Source: Candidatus Peribacteria bacterium (GTDB taxonomy: Bacteria; Patescibacteria; JAEDAM01; Absconditabacterales; Absconditicoccaceae). From it: 25,102 nt of DNA. A model generated the notes under the pieces. The model had not been told where the DNA came from. It searched no databases and saw only the letters and a program-made list of their open reading frames with translations. Below, piece after piece: positions 1 through 7,085 of the stretch. The first letter of the stretch is position 1, and each line of letters starts with the position of its first letter. Position numbers and translations under genes: made by a program. The stretch is taken from positions 1 through 25,102 of the forward strand of contig JAITQZ010000122.1 in the NCBI GenBank assembly GCA_031288635.1. The letters are read 5' to 3'.

Positions 1-74
1 TCTTGAAGTGCTGGGTTTTTAGTTTCTCGGTTAGCGGTAGAGTCTTTACGAAGTTTAATGATAGTAGTTTCCAT
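1..74 (-). CDS. 5' end of a small unknown protein, cut by the window edge
   Basis: An ATG at 72-74 opens a minus-strand frame that stays open to base 1 and begins METTIIKLRKDSTANRE. Only about 24 residues are visible, so no family can be named. It lies 24 bases downstream of the stop of the 99-284 gene and is probably in the same operon. Confidence 0.5.
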   Translation of the reverse strand, partial: METTIIKLRKDSTANRETKNPALQ

Positions 75-98
75 TTGAAATAGGCATAAAAAGTAAAA

Positions 99-284
99 TT
101 AAGCACCTCATCAGTCAATTATTTCTGTTTGGTTGGGGTCAGCATATCCTCCGTCAATGTATTTGAGGTATACGGGGACTCGGCGTCCCTCTTTACGTGC
201 ATATTTTTCTCCGTCTTTAGGAGCCTCTTCTACTCATCCACCTGCACTTTCTGGTGGGATTACTGCCGCTCAAGGTAAAATCAT
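99..284 (-). CDS. Small Gly-rich hypothetical phage protein, 61 aa
   Basis: The frame from ATG (282-284) to TAA (99-101) needs four TGA codons read as glycine, including two in a row near the C-terminus (ends IIDGGGA). The sequence is acidic and basic in blocks (EEAPKDGEKYARKEGRR, then VPVYLKYIDGG). I do not recognise the family. Its start is preceded by TTACCAATTCA, a motif seen before several other starts in this window. It follows the 296-655 gene by 11 bases and is probably co-transcribed with it. Confidence 0.6.
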
Positions 285-295
285 TGAATTGGTAA

Positions 296-655
296 TTACA
301 CAAATAAAAGTATGACTTCTAATTCTTCCGTTTCAGCTTTAAGCCGTATCTTTTCGGGGCTTTTACCTGTAAAGGATATTGCTTGTTTAGGGAGCAAGGG
401 GTAGCCTTTTCGATTTTTGAATTGGGACTTAATTAAGAGGGTTTTCGTGTAGGTATCGTCATTATTGAGTATGCAAAAGTTAGGAAACTGGAAAGTTCTA
501 CCGGTTGATACTTTTTCGGTATCCTTTCGCTCGATAAGGTCGGCAAGCGATATTTCGTTTTCGTCTACGATGAAGGTTTCCTCGTTGGTGATAGGGTCGA
601 TGACTTTTGGCATTGGGATAGGTAGTTGAAGGGTAAAGGTTAAATTCTCAACCAC
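296..655 (-). CDS. Hypothetical phage protein, 119 aa
   Basis: This open frame has no internal TGA. A stop codon lies immediately upstream, so the start is GTG at 655 (MVENLTFTLQLPIPMPK) or the ATG 14 codons later. Predicted content is mostly beta (LTFTLQLPIP, RTFQFPNFCIL) with a C-terminal KAETEELEVILLFV. The position after the tail fibre and higBA, heading left, suggests a late or tail-associated gene, but no motif fixes a function. It is preceded by one copy of the three-copy element at 696-717. Confidence 0.65.
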   Translation of the reverse strand: MVENLTFTLQLPIPMPKVIDPITNEETFIVDENEISLADLIERKDTEKVSTGRTFQFPNFCILNNDDTYTKTLLIKSQFKNRKGYPLLPKQAISFTGKSPEKIRLKAETEELEVILLFV

Positions 656-695
656 CTTTTATTGAAGAGGCAAGTGTTTGATACTTTTGTGCAAA

Positions 696-717
696 TCTAG
701 GGGGCATTTTGGTACAC
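696..717 (-). repeat. Copy 1 of the three-copy GTACCAAAATGCCCC element
   Basis: On the minus strand it reads GTGTACCAAAATGCCCCC then TAGA. It shares GTACCAAAATGCCCC with copies at 4571-4592 and 13563-13582. It sits about 40 bases upstream of the 296-655 start. The embedded ATG (705-707) could start a peptide beginning MPPRFAQKY. It could be a phage promoter or initiation region, or a translated leader. Confidence 0.7.
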
Positions 718-757
718 CTACGTAAAAAATGAACTGCGAATTACAACTTTTCTTGTT

Positions 758-786
758 AAAAAAAAACTCATTGAGTAATCAATGAG
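758..786 (-). terminator. Rho-independent terminator after higBA
   Basis: On the minus strand, CTCATTGA, a four-base loop and TCAATGAG form a perfect 8-bp stem followed by nine T residues. It lies 22 bases past the higA stop, so it ends the toxin-antitoxin transcript and separates it from the late gene at 655. Confidence 0.85.
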
Positions 787-808
787 CTGAAAGAAGAAGA
801 GAAAAAAA

Positions 809-1129
809 CTATGCGACAGCTAAATCATAATTCAGCATTTTATCCCTTATAAGAGACAAGTATTGTAGTTCTTGCTTATTTTGCTTGAACTTCCAAAGAT
901 TGTATCTGGTTTGACTGTTAATCCATAGTTCAGGTCAAGTACCCAATGCTTCACCTATGCGAACAGAAAGTTTAGTAGAAATGTCTCTTTTCCCTGATAT
1001 AATCAGACTCATCTCACTTTTGCTAATACCCAAAATATTAGCAAAGTCTTTTTGAGGGATATTTCTTGCCTCTAATTCGTCTGCTAGATGGATACCAGGA
1101 TGGAATACTACTTTTGGTTGATAGGACAT
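809..1129 (-). CDS. higA: HigA-type antitoxin, XRE-family HTH protein, 106 aa
   Basis: This is the antitoxin and autorepressor of a type II toxin-antitoxin module. Near the start it has FHPGIHLADELEARNI, then an HTH (PQKDFANILGISKSEMSLII with SGKRDISTKLSVRIGEALGT). It continues through a TGA-coded Gly into PELWINSQTRYNLW, which matches the classic HigA ending (LGTSPEFWLNLQ...YDLW) and puts Gly exactly where TGA falls. The C-terminal tail (KFKQNKQELQYLSLIRDKML) is helical. The gene starts 23 bases after the higB stop, so the order is toxin first, as is usual for higBA. By family it should bind its own promoter with or without HigB; the palindrome at 1517-1534 is a candidate operator. Confidence 0.9.
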
Positions 1130-1152
1130 AATGATAATAATAAAGAGATAAA

Positions 1153-1446
1153 TTAGTGATAATCTGCTATTTCAAGTAGGAGAAGTTTTTGTGGTTTGCT
1201 AGTTTTTATATCCATCATCAATCTATATTGGTCATTAAGTCTAATTGATGATTTTCATTTGTATTTCCCTGAACTGTATGTTTCGTAGTTAAGGCTTCTT
1301 ACCTTACGGAGAGTATTAATATCATCAGCAGAAAGTAAGAGGTCAACTTTCCTTTGGAGATGTTTTTGTACATCTCTGCCAAGTTTGAGTGTATGCATCC
1401 CATCACAGAAATCCTCTAATTTTTTATCCATAAATTCAATATCCAT
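1153..1446 (-). CDS. higB: HigB-type toxin, RelE superfamily mRNA interferase, 97 aa
   Basis: This is probably a ribosome-dependent mRNA endonuclease neutralised by the adjacent HigA. The N-terminal part (LEDFCDGMHTLKLGRDVQKH) and the middle (LRKVRSLNYETYSSGKYKG) lead to the family's diagnostic C-terminus: SSIRLNDQYRLMMDI, then LLLLEIADYH at the end. One TGA codon after GKYK must be read as Gly to reach this region; under the standard code the protein would lose it. Length is typical. The start ATG is at 1446. Its place between a fibre inversion site and late genes suggests a phage moron that could aid prophage maintenance or exclusion. Confidence 0.88.
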
Positions 1447-1516
1447 CCCGTAGACGGTAGAAGTAAAATCTTATATGTCTGTAGTATAATCAATTTTTTA
1501 TGAAAATCAAGAGAAA

Positions 1517-1534
1517 GTTTACAATTTTGTAAAC
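1517..1534. promoter_or_regulatory. Perfect palindrome upstream of higB, candidate HigA operator
   Basis: GTTTACAA, two T residues and TTGTAAAC form an 8-bp perfect dyad about 70 bases upstream of the higB start and just outside the left inversion repeat. A HigA binding site is the simplest role. A weak terminator for rightward transcripts is the alternative. Confidence 0.4.
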
Positions 1535-1550
1535 CAGACTTTACTTTATC

Positions 1551-1578
1551 TTGCACAATGAATGATGTGTAGAGCTAC
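1551..1578 (+). repeat. Left arm of the inverted repeat bounding the invertible segment
   Basis: TTGCACAATGAATGATGTGT followed by AGAGCTAC is an exact reverse complement of 3338-3365. Imperfect matching continues inward to about 1608 with six substitutions, all at third codon positions of the fibre frame and all synonymous. The first eight bases are the same TTGCACAA found in the palindrome next to the recombinase gene. Confidence 0.9.
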
Positions 1579-2189
1579 TACCACCAAGGTGGGGGATAAA
1601 GTTAAAATCTGACCAAAACTGTTCTATCCGAACTACGAAAATTCTGATATATATATCTAAACTCTTAGAATTCGTCAGTTTTGGAAAGATAAAACAAACA
1701 TTCAAAGGGTACTTCGGATTAGCGGGAGAAGATGTAGTAAATGCGAATAAAGATAGTGGTATAAAGGTATGATTGGGGTGTGATAATATGTTCGGTGAGG
1801 ATAGAGGATATTATCTTGACAAAGGAACTGATACAAAAAAAACATACGTCCGAAGGTCAAATGGTGTACAATCAGAGACTTTATTTGCGACTTATGTATC
1901 AGACGTAGATTGCCCCGTAAACATTCAATTAATTATCAATAATTATTTCACTGGACATTCTGAAGCTAGAATAACAAAAAATGATACAACTATTGCCTCA
2001 CATTCGGTGATTTCACAAGGAGAGATGAGTTTTAATGACGCTATTGATATTTGAATAGGAGATGTACTAAAATTCTACTGACTAGGATATTCTAATTTGG
2101 ATATCTTCACCATCAACATCCAATATCAAATAGTCTACTACGAAAACAGTCTTGTAAAATTATTAGCAGGACTAAATCCATTCACATAA
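1553..2189 (+). pseudogene. Silent alternative fibre C-terminal cassette, interrupted at an (AT)5 tract
   Basis: It starts inside the left inverted repeat in the fibre frame (AQGMMCRATTTKVGDKVKIG) and continues PKLFYPNYENSDIYI before hitting TAA. A second frame is open from just before that stop to TAA at 2187-2189 (for example KQTFKGYFGLAGEDVVNAN and FTINIQYQIVYYENS). The two frames meet at ATATATATAT (1647-1656). One more AT unit would join them into a single end of about 210 residues, similar in size and beta-rich character to the expressed end. There is no own start, so it would be used only after inversion. A real frameshift, a slippage switch and an assembly error are all possible. Confidence 0.6.
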
Positions 2190-2219
2190 ATCAGCCTTTT
2201 AACCTCTTATCACACAACA

Positions 2220-2714
2220 ATGCCACAAGTAAAAAAACTCGGATTTATCACGCTGGGAAAAATAAAAAATGTGAAAAAAGGGGGATGGTGATTAAAGGCA
2301 GAAACTATTACCTCTAATTCACCAGATATAAATCTTGGTGAGAATGATAATTTTCTAACTTACAAAAAGTTATGAACGAGTATAAGTGAGTTGTCGTTCA
2401 GTGTAGAAGCCCCAACGGATACTTGGGTATACCAAACAAGAGATTTGAATATTCTTTCTGAATGATTACTTACAATCAAGTTTAACGGCTCCTCTTCTAA
2501 CTATGACACTACACAGATAAGCCTAAATATTACTAATGTAGATACGTGAGATATAGTTTTTGATAAATTCATTAGCAATCCTTATGAGTGAAATAATCCC
2601 TATCAAGCGTGCGTTATGTTATGACAATGAAACTATCAGATTAAGATATGAGCAAAAGGATATTATACGTATTCTACGAGTGCAAACGTTTTAATCATAA
2701 CTCAAAATCTTTAG
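2220..2714 (+). CDS. Beta-rich hypothetical protein in the invertible segment, 164 aa
   Basis: The frame runs from ATG (2220-2222) to TAG (2712-2714) and uses several TGA=Gly codons, some beside Tyr or Asn (as in VMLGQGNYQIKIG). It starts MPQVKKLGFITLGKIKNVKKG and continues with alternating hydrophobic strands. It resembles the composition of the fibre ends, and no family is recognisable. It begins 30 bases after the alternative fibre end and points the same way, so after inversion it would lie directly downstream of the fibre gene. It could then act as a second fibre or fibre-associated protein. In the present orientation no upstream phage promoter drives it. Confidence 0.65.
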
Positions 2715-2756
2715 CTAGATAAACCAAATATGCGGCAATACTTTTAGAAAAGAAAC

Positions 2757-2776
2757 GTTATATAATTTTATATAAC
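2757..2776. terminator. Hairpin between convergent cassette ends
   Basis: GTTATATAA, TT and TTATATAAC form a 9-bp AT-rich dyad in the 67-base gap between the rightward gene ending at 2714 and the leftward fibre gene ending at 2782. It could act as a weak bidirectional terminator. The stem has a single G-C pair and the T-run is poor. Confidence 0.4.
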
Positions 2777-2781
2777 AGAAA

Positions 2782-4500
2782 CTAGGTAATTATAGCTGTA
2801 AAATTACCATCACCACTTGATGCTGAACTATCAACTGCATTATTTACGGAAATTTTGTATTCTACTCAAGCAAATGTATCTATTTCAGTAGAAAAATCCT
2901 TAGTTTGCGTGTTTCCATAGGTTGGCGGGTTGACCATATCAGAATATATATTTACTCAACCTTGTAAGATATTAAAATACGTTCTTGAATAATACATATT
3001 GTATGAGCTGGCAGATATGTGATAGTTAACTTTGATTTTTCAATCCGTAATAGCAATAAAAGCATAAGATGCTGTTTGCCCCGTGGTGCAGCTCTTACTA
3101 ACCTCCGTATACTTAATATTGTTTTTTATAAATTTAGTAAAACCAGCATTCACAGAAAATACAAAAAATTTAATATTTGTACTAACGATATTTTCTCAAT
3201 CAATCCCGTATATTCAGTTAGGAAAGGAGGTCTTAAAATATCACAACGTAAAATAATTGCTCGCCAATCATACAGACGTTAATTCCGATGGATATAACAT
3301 CCTTCATATTTTTACCTTATCACCCACCTTGGTAGTGGTAGCTCTACACATCATTCATTGTGCAAATCAATCACTCCAGCATCCGAGCATAGCTTGGTTA
3401 TTCGTCCACGTAGTCCCATCATTCGTTCCTCCAGCCATTCCATCGGAGTATTGGGTAGCGTCAGCATACCGGATGTAGTAGTTGGATGAGTTAATGATTG
3501 GGATATAGCAGACTACCGCACAGGCTAGACCTTCTGTATTTTCGGTTATTCCCGTGAAGGAGGCTCTGACTTTTCCTTTCGCTCCAATACTTCAAAAAGA
3601 AATAGAAGTCTGAGCATTGGGGTCAATAAGTTCACCTGTTGGCTTCCCGTCCGCATCCACTTTTTCGATTCTTACAACCACATCTTGCGTAGAAGCTCCA
3701 AACATCTCGAAAATGACATCAACGTATGTGAGAGGGTTCCCGTTCAGATACGCTTTTTGAAACAGCTTTGTATTTGCTGCAACGTCTCCGATATTGTGAG
3801 CTTCTATACAGTTATCCTCCTCTGGTTGTGATTGGAGAAATCCGACATTGACTCAAGGGGTGATAACCTCTGCACAATAGTGCTTTTCGGTGAGGTGGGC
3901 TGTTGGTAGACCGTCCGTCTCGAATTGCTGTATGATTTGGTCTATGTTATTGATTTCGTTAATAATATTGGCTATGAACGCAGAGTCTTTCAACACTTCG
4001 TCGCTCAGTGAAATTGGAGGTCTTTTATCTTCAATCACACCACCACTCTTTACTTCATACAGAGGCAAATAATTAGGATGAGTAGGATAGTCTGGTGTAG
4101 ACTTGATAGCACCTATCCCAAATCCCTTGGCAAAGTCGGTACTCTGTCCTTCGTCTTTGATAAGTGTTGGGTCGGCGATGAGGTCTTTGTCTATCTCAAT
4201 ATAAATTTTATTCCCGTTTGTAGTATCGATGTTTTTTGTCCCAAAAAGAGAAAAGACCGCCAGAAATTTCTCATTTGGAATAGGGTTAGAAGTCTGACGA
4301 GTACAGACAACGATTGCTTTTGCAAGTTTTCCCTCCTCTCCGATTACTCACCCTTGCAATTTGAATTCAGCTTTTTGTTCTCCATCTAAGAAAAGAACGC
4401 CTCCCTCTCCTCCAAAGAGATGAAGTAGTGCAGCAGAAAAGTCGAAATCGCTGTTTAGTTGGGTGATATTGGAGTTAATCATTGAAACTCTTTCTGTCAT
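2782..4500 (-). CDS. Putative tail fibre / receptor-binding protein with a switchable C-terminus, 572 aa
   Basis: The start is ATG 4498-4500 (MTERVSMINSNITQLNSDFD). A longer ATG at 4551 is rejected because it lies inside a terminator hairpin. Many TGA=Gly codons are needed to read through. Residues 1 to about 398 are the constant part: a mixed N-terminus (LHLFGGEGGVLFLDGEQKAE), then beta-rich segments with Gly/Thr/Asn-rich strands (YYIRYADATQYSDGMAGGTN). The frame crosses the inverted repeat near residues 379-398 (ATTTKVGDKVKIG) into the variable end, residues about 399-572, which stops at TAG. Size, beta content and the location of the repeat fit a phage adhesin that contacts the host surface, but no named fibre domain is recognised. 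A three-copy element and a terminator lie just upstream. Confidence 0.7.
3338..3365 (-). repeat. Right arm of the inverted repeat bounding the invertible segment
   Basis: This is the exact reverse complement of 1551-1578, lying in frame inside the fibre gene. On the minus strand the flank reads GATTTGCACAA, so this copy has a TTTGCACAA half-site followed by the shared TGAATGATGTGTAGAGCTAC. Confidence 0.9.
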
Positions 4501-4539
4501 AGGGTATGAGGTAGAATATAAATCATCTTGGCAATATAG

Positions 4540-4568
4540 AAAAAACCCCATTTTTCAACCAATGGGGT
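4540..4568 (-). terminator. Terminator/attenuator between the three-copy element and the fibre start
   Basis: On the minus strand ACCCCATT, an 8-base loop and AATGGGGT form a perfect 8-bp stem followed by six T residues. It lies after the nuclease gene and after the element at 4571-4592, but 40 bases before the fibre ATG. It therefore either ends the upstream transcript or attenuates transcripts starting at the element. Confidence 0.8.
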
Positions 4569-4570
4569 AA

Positions 4571-4592
4571 TCTATGGGGCATTTTGGTACAC
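4571..4592 (-). repeat. Copy 2 of the three-copy GTACCAAAATGCCCC element
   Basis: On the minus strand it reads GTGTACCAAAATGCCCCATAGA. An AT-rich TTATAAG lies just upstream and could be a -10 box. The embedded ATG opens a 35-aa frame (MPHRLPHWLKNGVF...) that runs through the terminator hairpin into the start of the fibre gene. Confidence 0.75.
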
Positions 4593-4598
4593 TTATAA

Positions 4599-5894
4599 TT
4601 AAAAAAGTAAAAGTATTTGAGATATGACATCTTCTAGGTTATATCATTCATATACATATAACAAAACACATCAATTTTCCTTACATTTCTTAGCCTTATC
4701 CTCATCTCTTTTCTTTTGCTGTTCATACGATTCTATTCATCAAAAGTATTCTACTGGCTCAATATGTTGTTTTCATTGATATTCTAATCAAATATCCCTT
4801 TCAGGGAAATAAATATCAATATGCTGTCTCCCTAGCCGAGGGGGTCTTCAATGATGGATTACTTTTTCATTGGGGAAGTTCTGTTTTAATTGATGGAATA
4901 ATCCCGTCTCAGAAATCCATCACTCTCCTATTTTAGGAACTCAAAGTTCCTCACGAAATGTATTTTCACATTCCCTAAGTATAGATTGTGCATAATTCCT
5001 TAATGCTCCTTCTATTACTCTTCAGGGGACTCTTACTTTACCGTTGAATACTCATAGTTTTTTATCGCCATAATTAGATACCACTCATGCATATCAATTT
5101 GTATATATCATACACCATCAGAATTCTACGTTATAATCAAATAGTGGCAGTCAACCGAGAAGCACTTTAGTATAAGCACGAGTATAGAAACCTTCTTTGT
5201 TTTTACTTTCTCAAGGATTTACAAATTCATCAAATTCTTTATTCTTGTAAAAATGCCCCTCAAGGAAATAGAAGTCTTTATACTTTATAATATCTTGTTC
5301 TGTTATTGTTTTTTTCTTGATATCTTGTAGAAAAAATGTGATGAATCAACATTTATTTTCTTTTCTAAAATCATCTAAGAAACACGATAGAATATTGGTT
5401 ATTCATTCTATATTTTGCTTTCAGTACTTTGTAAGATATGAGTTTCAAAATAATCTTATGAACATTCCTGAATCTTCTTGTATTCTGAATCATTTAGAAG
5501 AAAATAAAATAACTTTATCTAAATCTAATATGTCTTGAACAACATTAAAAGCATTCTTATAATCCTTATTGAAAATATATACATCACTCATCCAATTTTT
5601 TACATACTTATATACTTTTGTATGTCAGTACAATTCCAGCAATCAAAAAACTTTCTTTTCCGTATCTCTGATATTTCTATCACGTATAAATTCGTTAAAA
5701 ATTGAATATGTATAGTAAAAGAGATATGATAAGCTATTTCATAATTCTACATATTTTCAATTTAATATATTTTCTAAAAAATAATCATAAAAAAATTTCT
5801 GCTCATCTGTTGCGGTCTTTATGTTTGGGTAATAACTGTTCCGTAATACTATCTTTTGTATTTCTGTAGCTAGATTGATAGTTTTTTTTTTAGT
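4599..5894 (-). CDS. Nuclease-domain protein (PD-(D/E)XK/Vsr-like C-terminus), likely a -1 frame extension of the TM2-SHOCT gene
   Basis: The frame is open from a stop at about 5895 to TAA (4599-4601), about 430 codons, but has no ATG near its beginning. About 25 of its 35 Gly residues are TGA-coded. The N-terminal part (DEQKFFYDYFLENILNGKYV, then LSYLFYYTYSIFNEF) loosely resembles TerB-N-type helical domains. The C-terminus has a recognisable nuclease-like block: WISETGLFHQLKQNFPNEKV, then GRPPRLGRQHIDIYFPERDI and GLEYQGKQHIEPVEYFGG, ending with a helix containing KKRDEDKAKKCKENG. The D of HIDIYFPE and the E of LEYQGKQ are candidate metal ligands. The frame joins the upstream gene through a -1 shift on the A10 run (5882-5891). 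If joined, the product is a membrane-anchored nuclease of about 565 aa. An independent start or an assembly indel is also possible. Confidence 0.7.
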
Positions 5895-6292
5895 TTAGTA
5901 TACTCTTTCTCGTCAATCAAACCATCAGTTTTCATCTTCGCAAGTTCTTTTATTTTTAATATGGTATCTTCTATGGGTTTCTCTCCACTCTCTTCTTTCT
6001 TTTCTTTTTCTATAAAGCCCTCTCCCTTTACCTCTTCATCTGTCTTTTTACCTGTGTTTCGGTCTGTTGTATTAAACTCTTCATCTGATAAAGATAAGAT
6101 TTTAATACCATCAACAAATCCTACTATTGCTACAATACCAGCAGCAATTCACACGGTAAGAATTCCGCCAATTAAACTAAAAAGCAGATATGACCATCAT
6201 CTTTTTTTTGCCCCAAGATAAAATCGATGTATCCCTAGACATCATAAGAATATTGCCAACAATCAAGCGGCCAGTCTACTTTGTTTTCACAT
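5870..6292 (-). CDS. TM2-SHOCT membrane protein, 140 aa (zero-frame product)
   Basis: The TM2 domain at the N-terminus shows the family pattern: SRLAAGLLAIFLGCLGIHRF, then YLGAKKRGWSYLLFSLIGG and a second membrane helix (IAAGIVAIVGFVDGIKIL). A charged Lys/Glu linker follows (roughly residues 75-105). The C-terminus is a SHOCT domain (ILKIKELAKMKTDGLIDEKE then YTKLKKKLSI). SHOCT domains are short oligomerising modules often fused to membrane or nuclease parts. In frame the gene ends at TAG (5870-5872), just after ten A residues. Start ATG is 6290-6292, followed by a TGA=Gly codon. It sits between the tail-tube candidate and the fibre, where a tape measure would usually be, so it is probably an inserted moron, perhaps for superinfection exclusion (inference). 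Confidence 0.8.
5882..5891 (-). promoter_or_regulatory. A10 slippery run, candidate -1 frameshift site
   Basis: On the minus strand the codons are CTA AAA AAA AAA CTA. The run contains several A-AAA-AAA heptamers. A -1 ribosomal shift, or RNA polymerase slippage adding one A, would bypass the TAG 12 bases downstream and fuse the TM2-SHOCT protein to the nuclease frame. Confidence 0.55.
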
Positions 6293-6313
6293 TGTGATAG
6301 TATTAAGAAAATA

Positions 6314-6450
6314 AAAAAAGGACTGCTAATTTGCAGTCTTAATATATCGTAGTTTTTACATCCCACGAACAAAAAGAGTTAGCAGCCCTTTTTGTGTGGA
6401 ATACTACTGCGATATATTAAAACTGCAGTGTCTTTTTATACATTCCACAC
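6314..6450. other. Intergenic double hairpin with mutually complementary loops
   Basis: Hairpin 1 pairs AAAAAGGACTGCTAA (ending 6329) with TTAGCAGCCCTTTTT (starting 6379), with one mismatch. Hairpin 2 pairs GTGTGGAAT (6394-6402) with ATTCCACAC (6442-6450). The loop of the first contains GCAGTCTTAATATATCGTAG, nearly the reverse complement of the loop of the second. Either two local hairpins or one long loop-to-loop duplex can form. It lies in the 196-base gap between the tail-tube candidate and TM2-SHOCT. It may be a terminator, an RNA switch or a DNA cruciform. Confidence 0.65.
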
Positions 6451-6488
6451 GTAAAATCAAGAGATTATTAAATCTTTCTGTACTAGCT

Positions 6489-7073
6489 CTATGCGGTAGG
6501 CGTAACCTTGAACCATCCACCGTTTCTCTTTGTCGTGAACGTAAATGGTGTATTACCTACCCCACCTGCTCTCACTACATCAGCGAAATTCAGTACGATA
6601 GAGCTTGTAAGCTCGGTATCTATGACATAAATTTTTTCTGACACGGGAGCGTCTGGTTGGGGGATGGTTTCCGCTACCAATATACAGTCAGGTACTTCTA
6701 TCGGTGCAATCTTCTGCCCAAGAATTACCCTGTTATTAGTGGTATCGTCAATCTCTACTAATCCCAGAATCGTTTTCAAAACATCATTTTGAAACATTTC
6801 ATATCGGTTTCCATCAATCACGCAAGTTGGCGTTGTTGCACTGTAAATGGTTCCGTTATCGTCTGTTTCTGTGGTGACAATATCACCAATTCCCATTGTT
6901 ATTTTGAAGTCAGTGATACTGGCTATTCTTTTCAGGGTAAGTGCAGCGATTGCAGTGATAATAGCTCCAGCATTGGATAAATCATATGCCAATTCTGGAA
7001 GTGCTGCTGGCTTTGGTGCCACAAAGAGTCTTGCTGCTCTATAGGCTAGTGCCTTTGGGTTTGTTGCGGTCAT
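6489..7073 (-). CDS. Putative major tail (tail-tube) protein, 194 aa
   Basis: The gene starts MTATNPKALAYRAARLFVAP and ends with NTPFTFTTKRNGGWFKVTPT. The content is mostly beta with a short N-terminal arm. It is the last of the head/connector/tail-terminator series, where siphoviruses encode the tube subunit, and its length fits. No TGA codon is used although it has 12 glycines, as in the capsid gene. That is consistent with a highly expressed structural protein. The assignment rests mainly on gene order, since no diagnostic motif is visible. Confidence 0.55.
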   Translation of the reverse strand: MTATNPKALAYRAARLFVAPKPAALPELAYDLSNAGAIITAIAALTLKRIASITDFKITMGIGDIVTTETDDNGTIYSATTPTCVIDGNRYEMFQNDVLKTILGLVEIDDTTNNRVILGQKIAPIEVPDCILVAETIPQPDAPVSEKIYVIDTELTSSIVLNFADVVRAGGVGNTPFTFTTKRNGGWFKVTPTA

Positions 7074-7085
7074 AATTATACAATA

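Larger units (their letters stand above)
1551..3365. mobile_element. Putative invertible DNA segment swapping tail-fibre C-termini
   Basis: The segment is bounded by inverted repeats that lie inside fibre coding sequence. Rightward it carries an alternative fibre end (1553-2189) and a separate gene (2220-2714). Leftward it carries the currently joined fibre end (2782 to about 3337). Inversion at the repeats would keep the reading frame through the crossover (ATTTKVGDKVKIG on both sides) and replace about 175 C-terminal residues. Fibre or adhesin switches of this design are known for phage Mu and P1 (serine invertases) and the R64 shufflon (tyrosine recombinase Rci). No invertase gene lies in or beside the segment. 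The tyrosine recombinase at 19209-20087 is the only candidate in the window. Confidence 0.72.

Noticed and set aside
1551..3365. Diversity-generating retroelement as the source of fibre variation
   Set aside because: No reverse transcriptase or adenine-biased template/variable repeat pair is visible; the repeats are inverted, short and differ synonymously.
3019..3478. Rightward ORFs over the right half of the invertible segment
   Set aside because: They are antisense to the fibre C-terminus, which is open with TGA=Gly across the whole region.
4501..4551. Upstream ATG extending the fibre gene (MGFFLYCQDD...)
   Set aside because: The ATG and following codons are the descending arm and T-run of the terminator at 4540-4568; the next in-frame ATG (4500) is a cleaner start.
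6396..6641. Rightward ORF over the double hairpin and the tail-tube candidate
   Set aside because: It overlaps the tail-tube candidate in antisense and the structured element, with no family resemblance.
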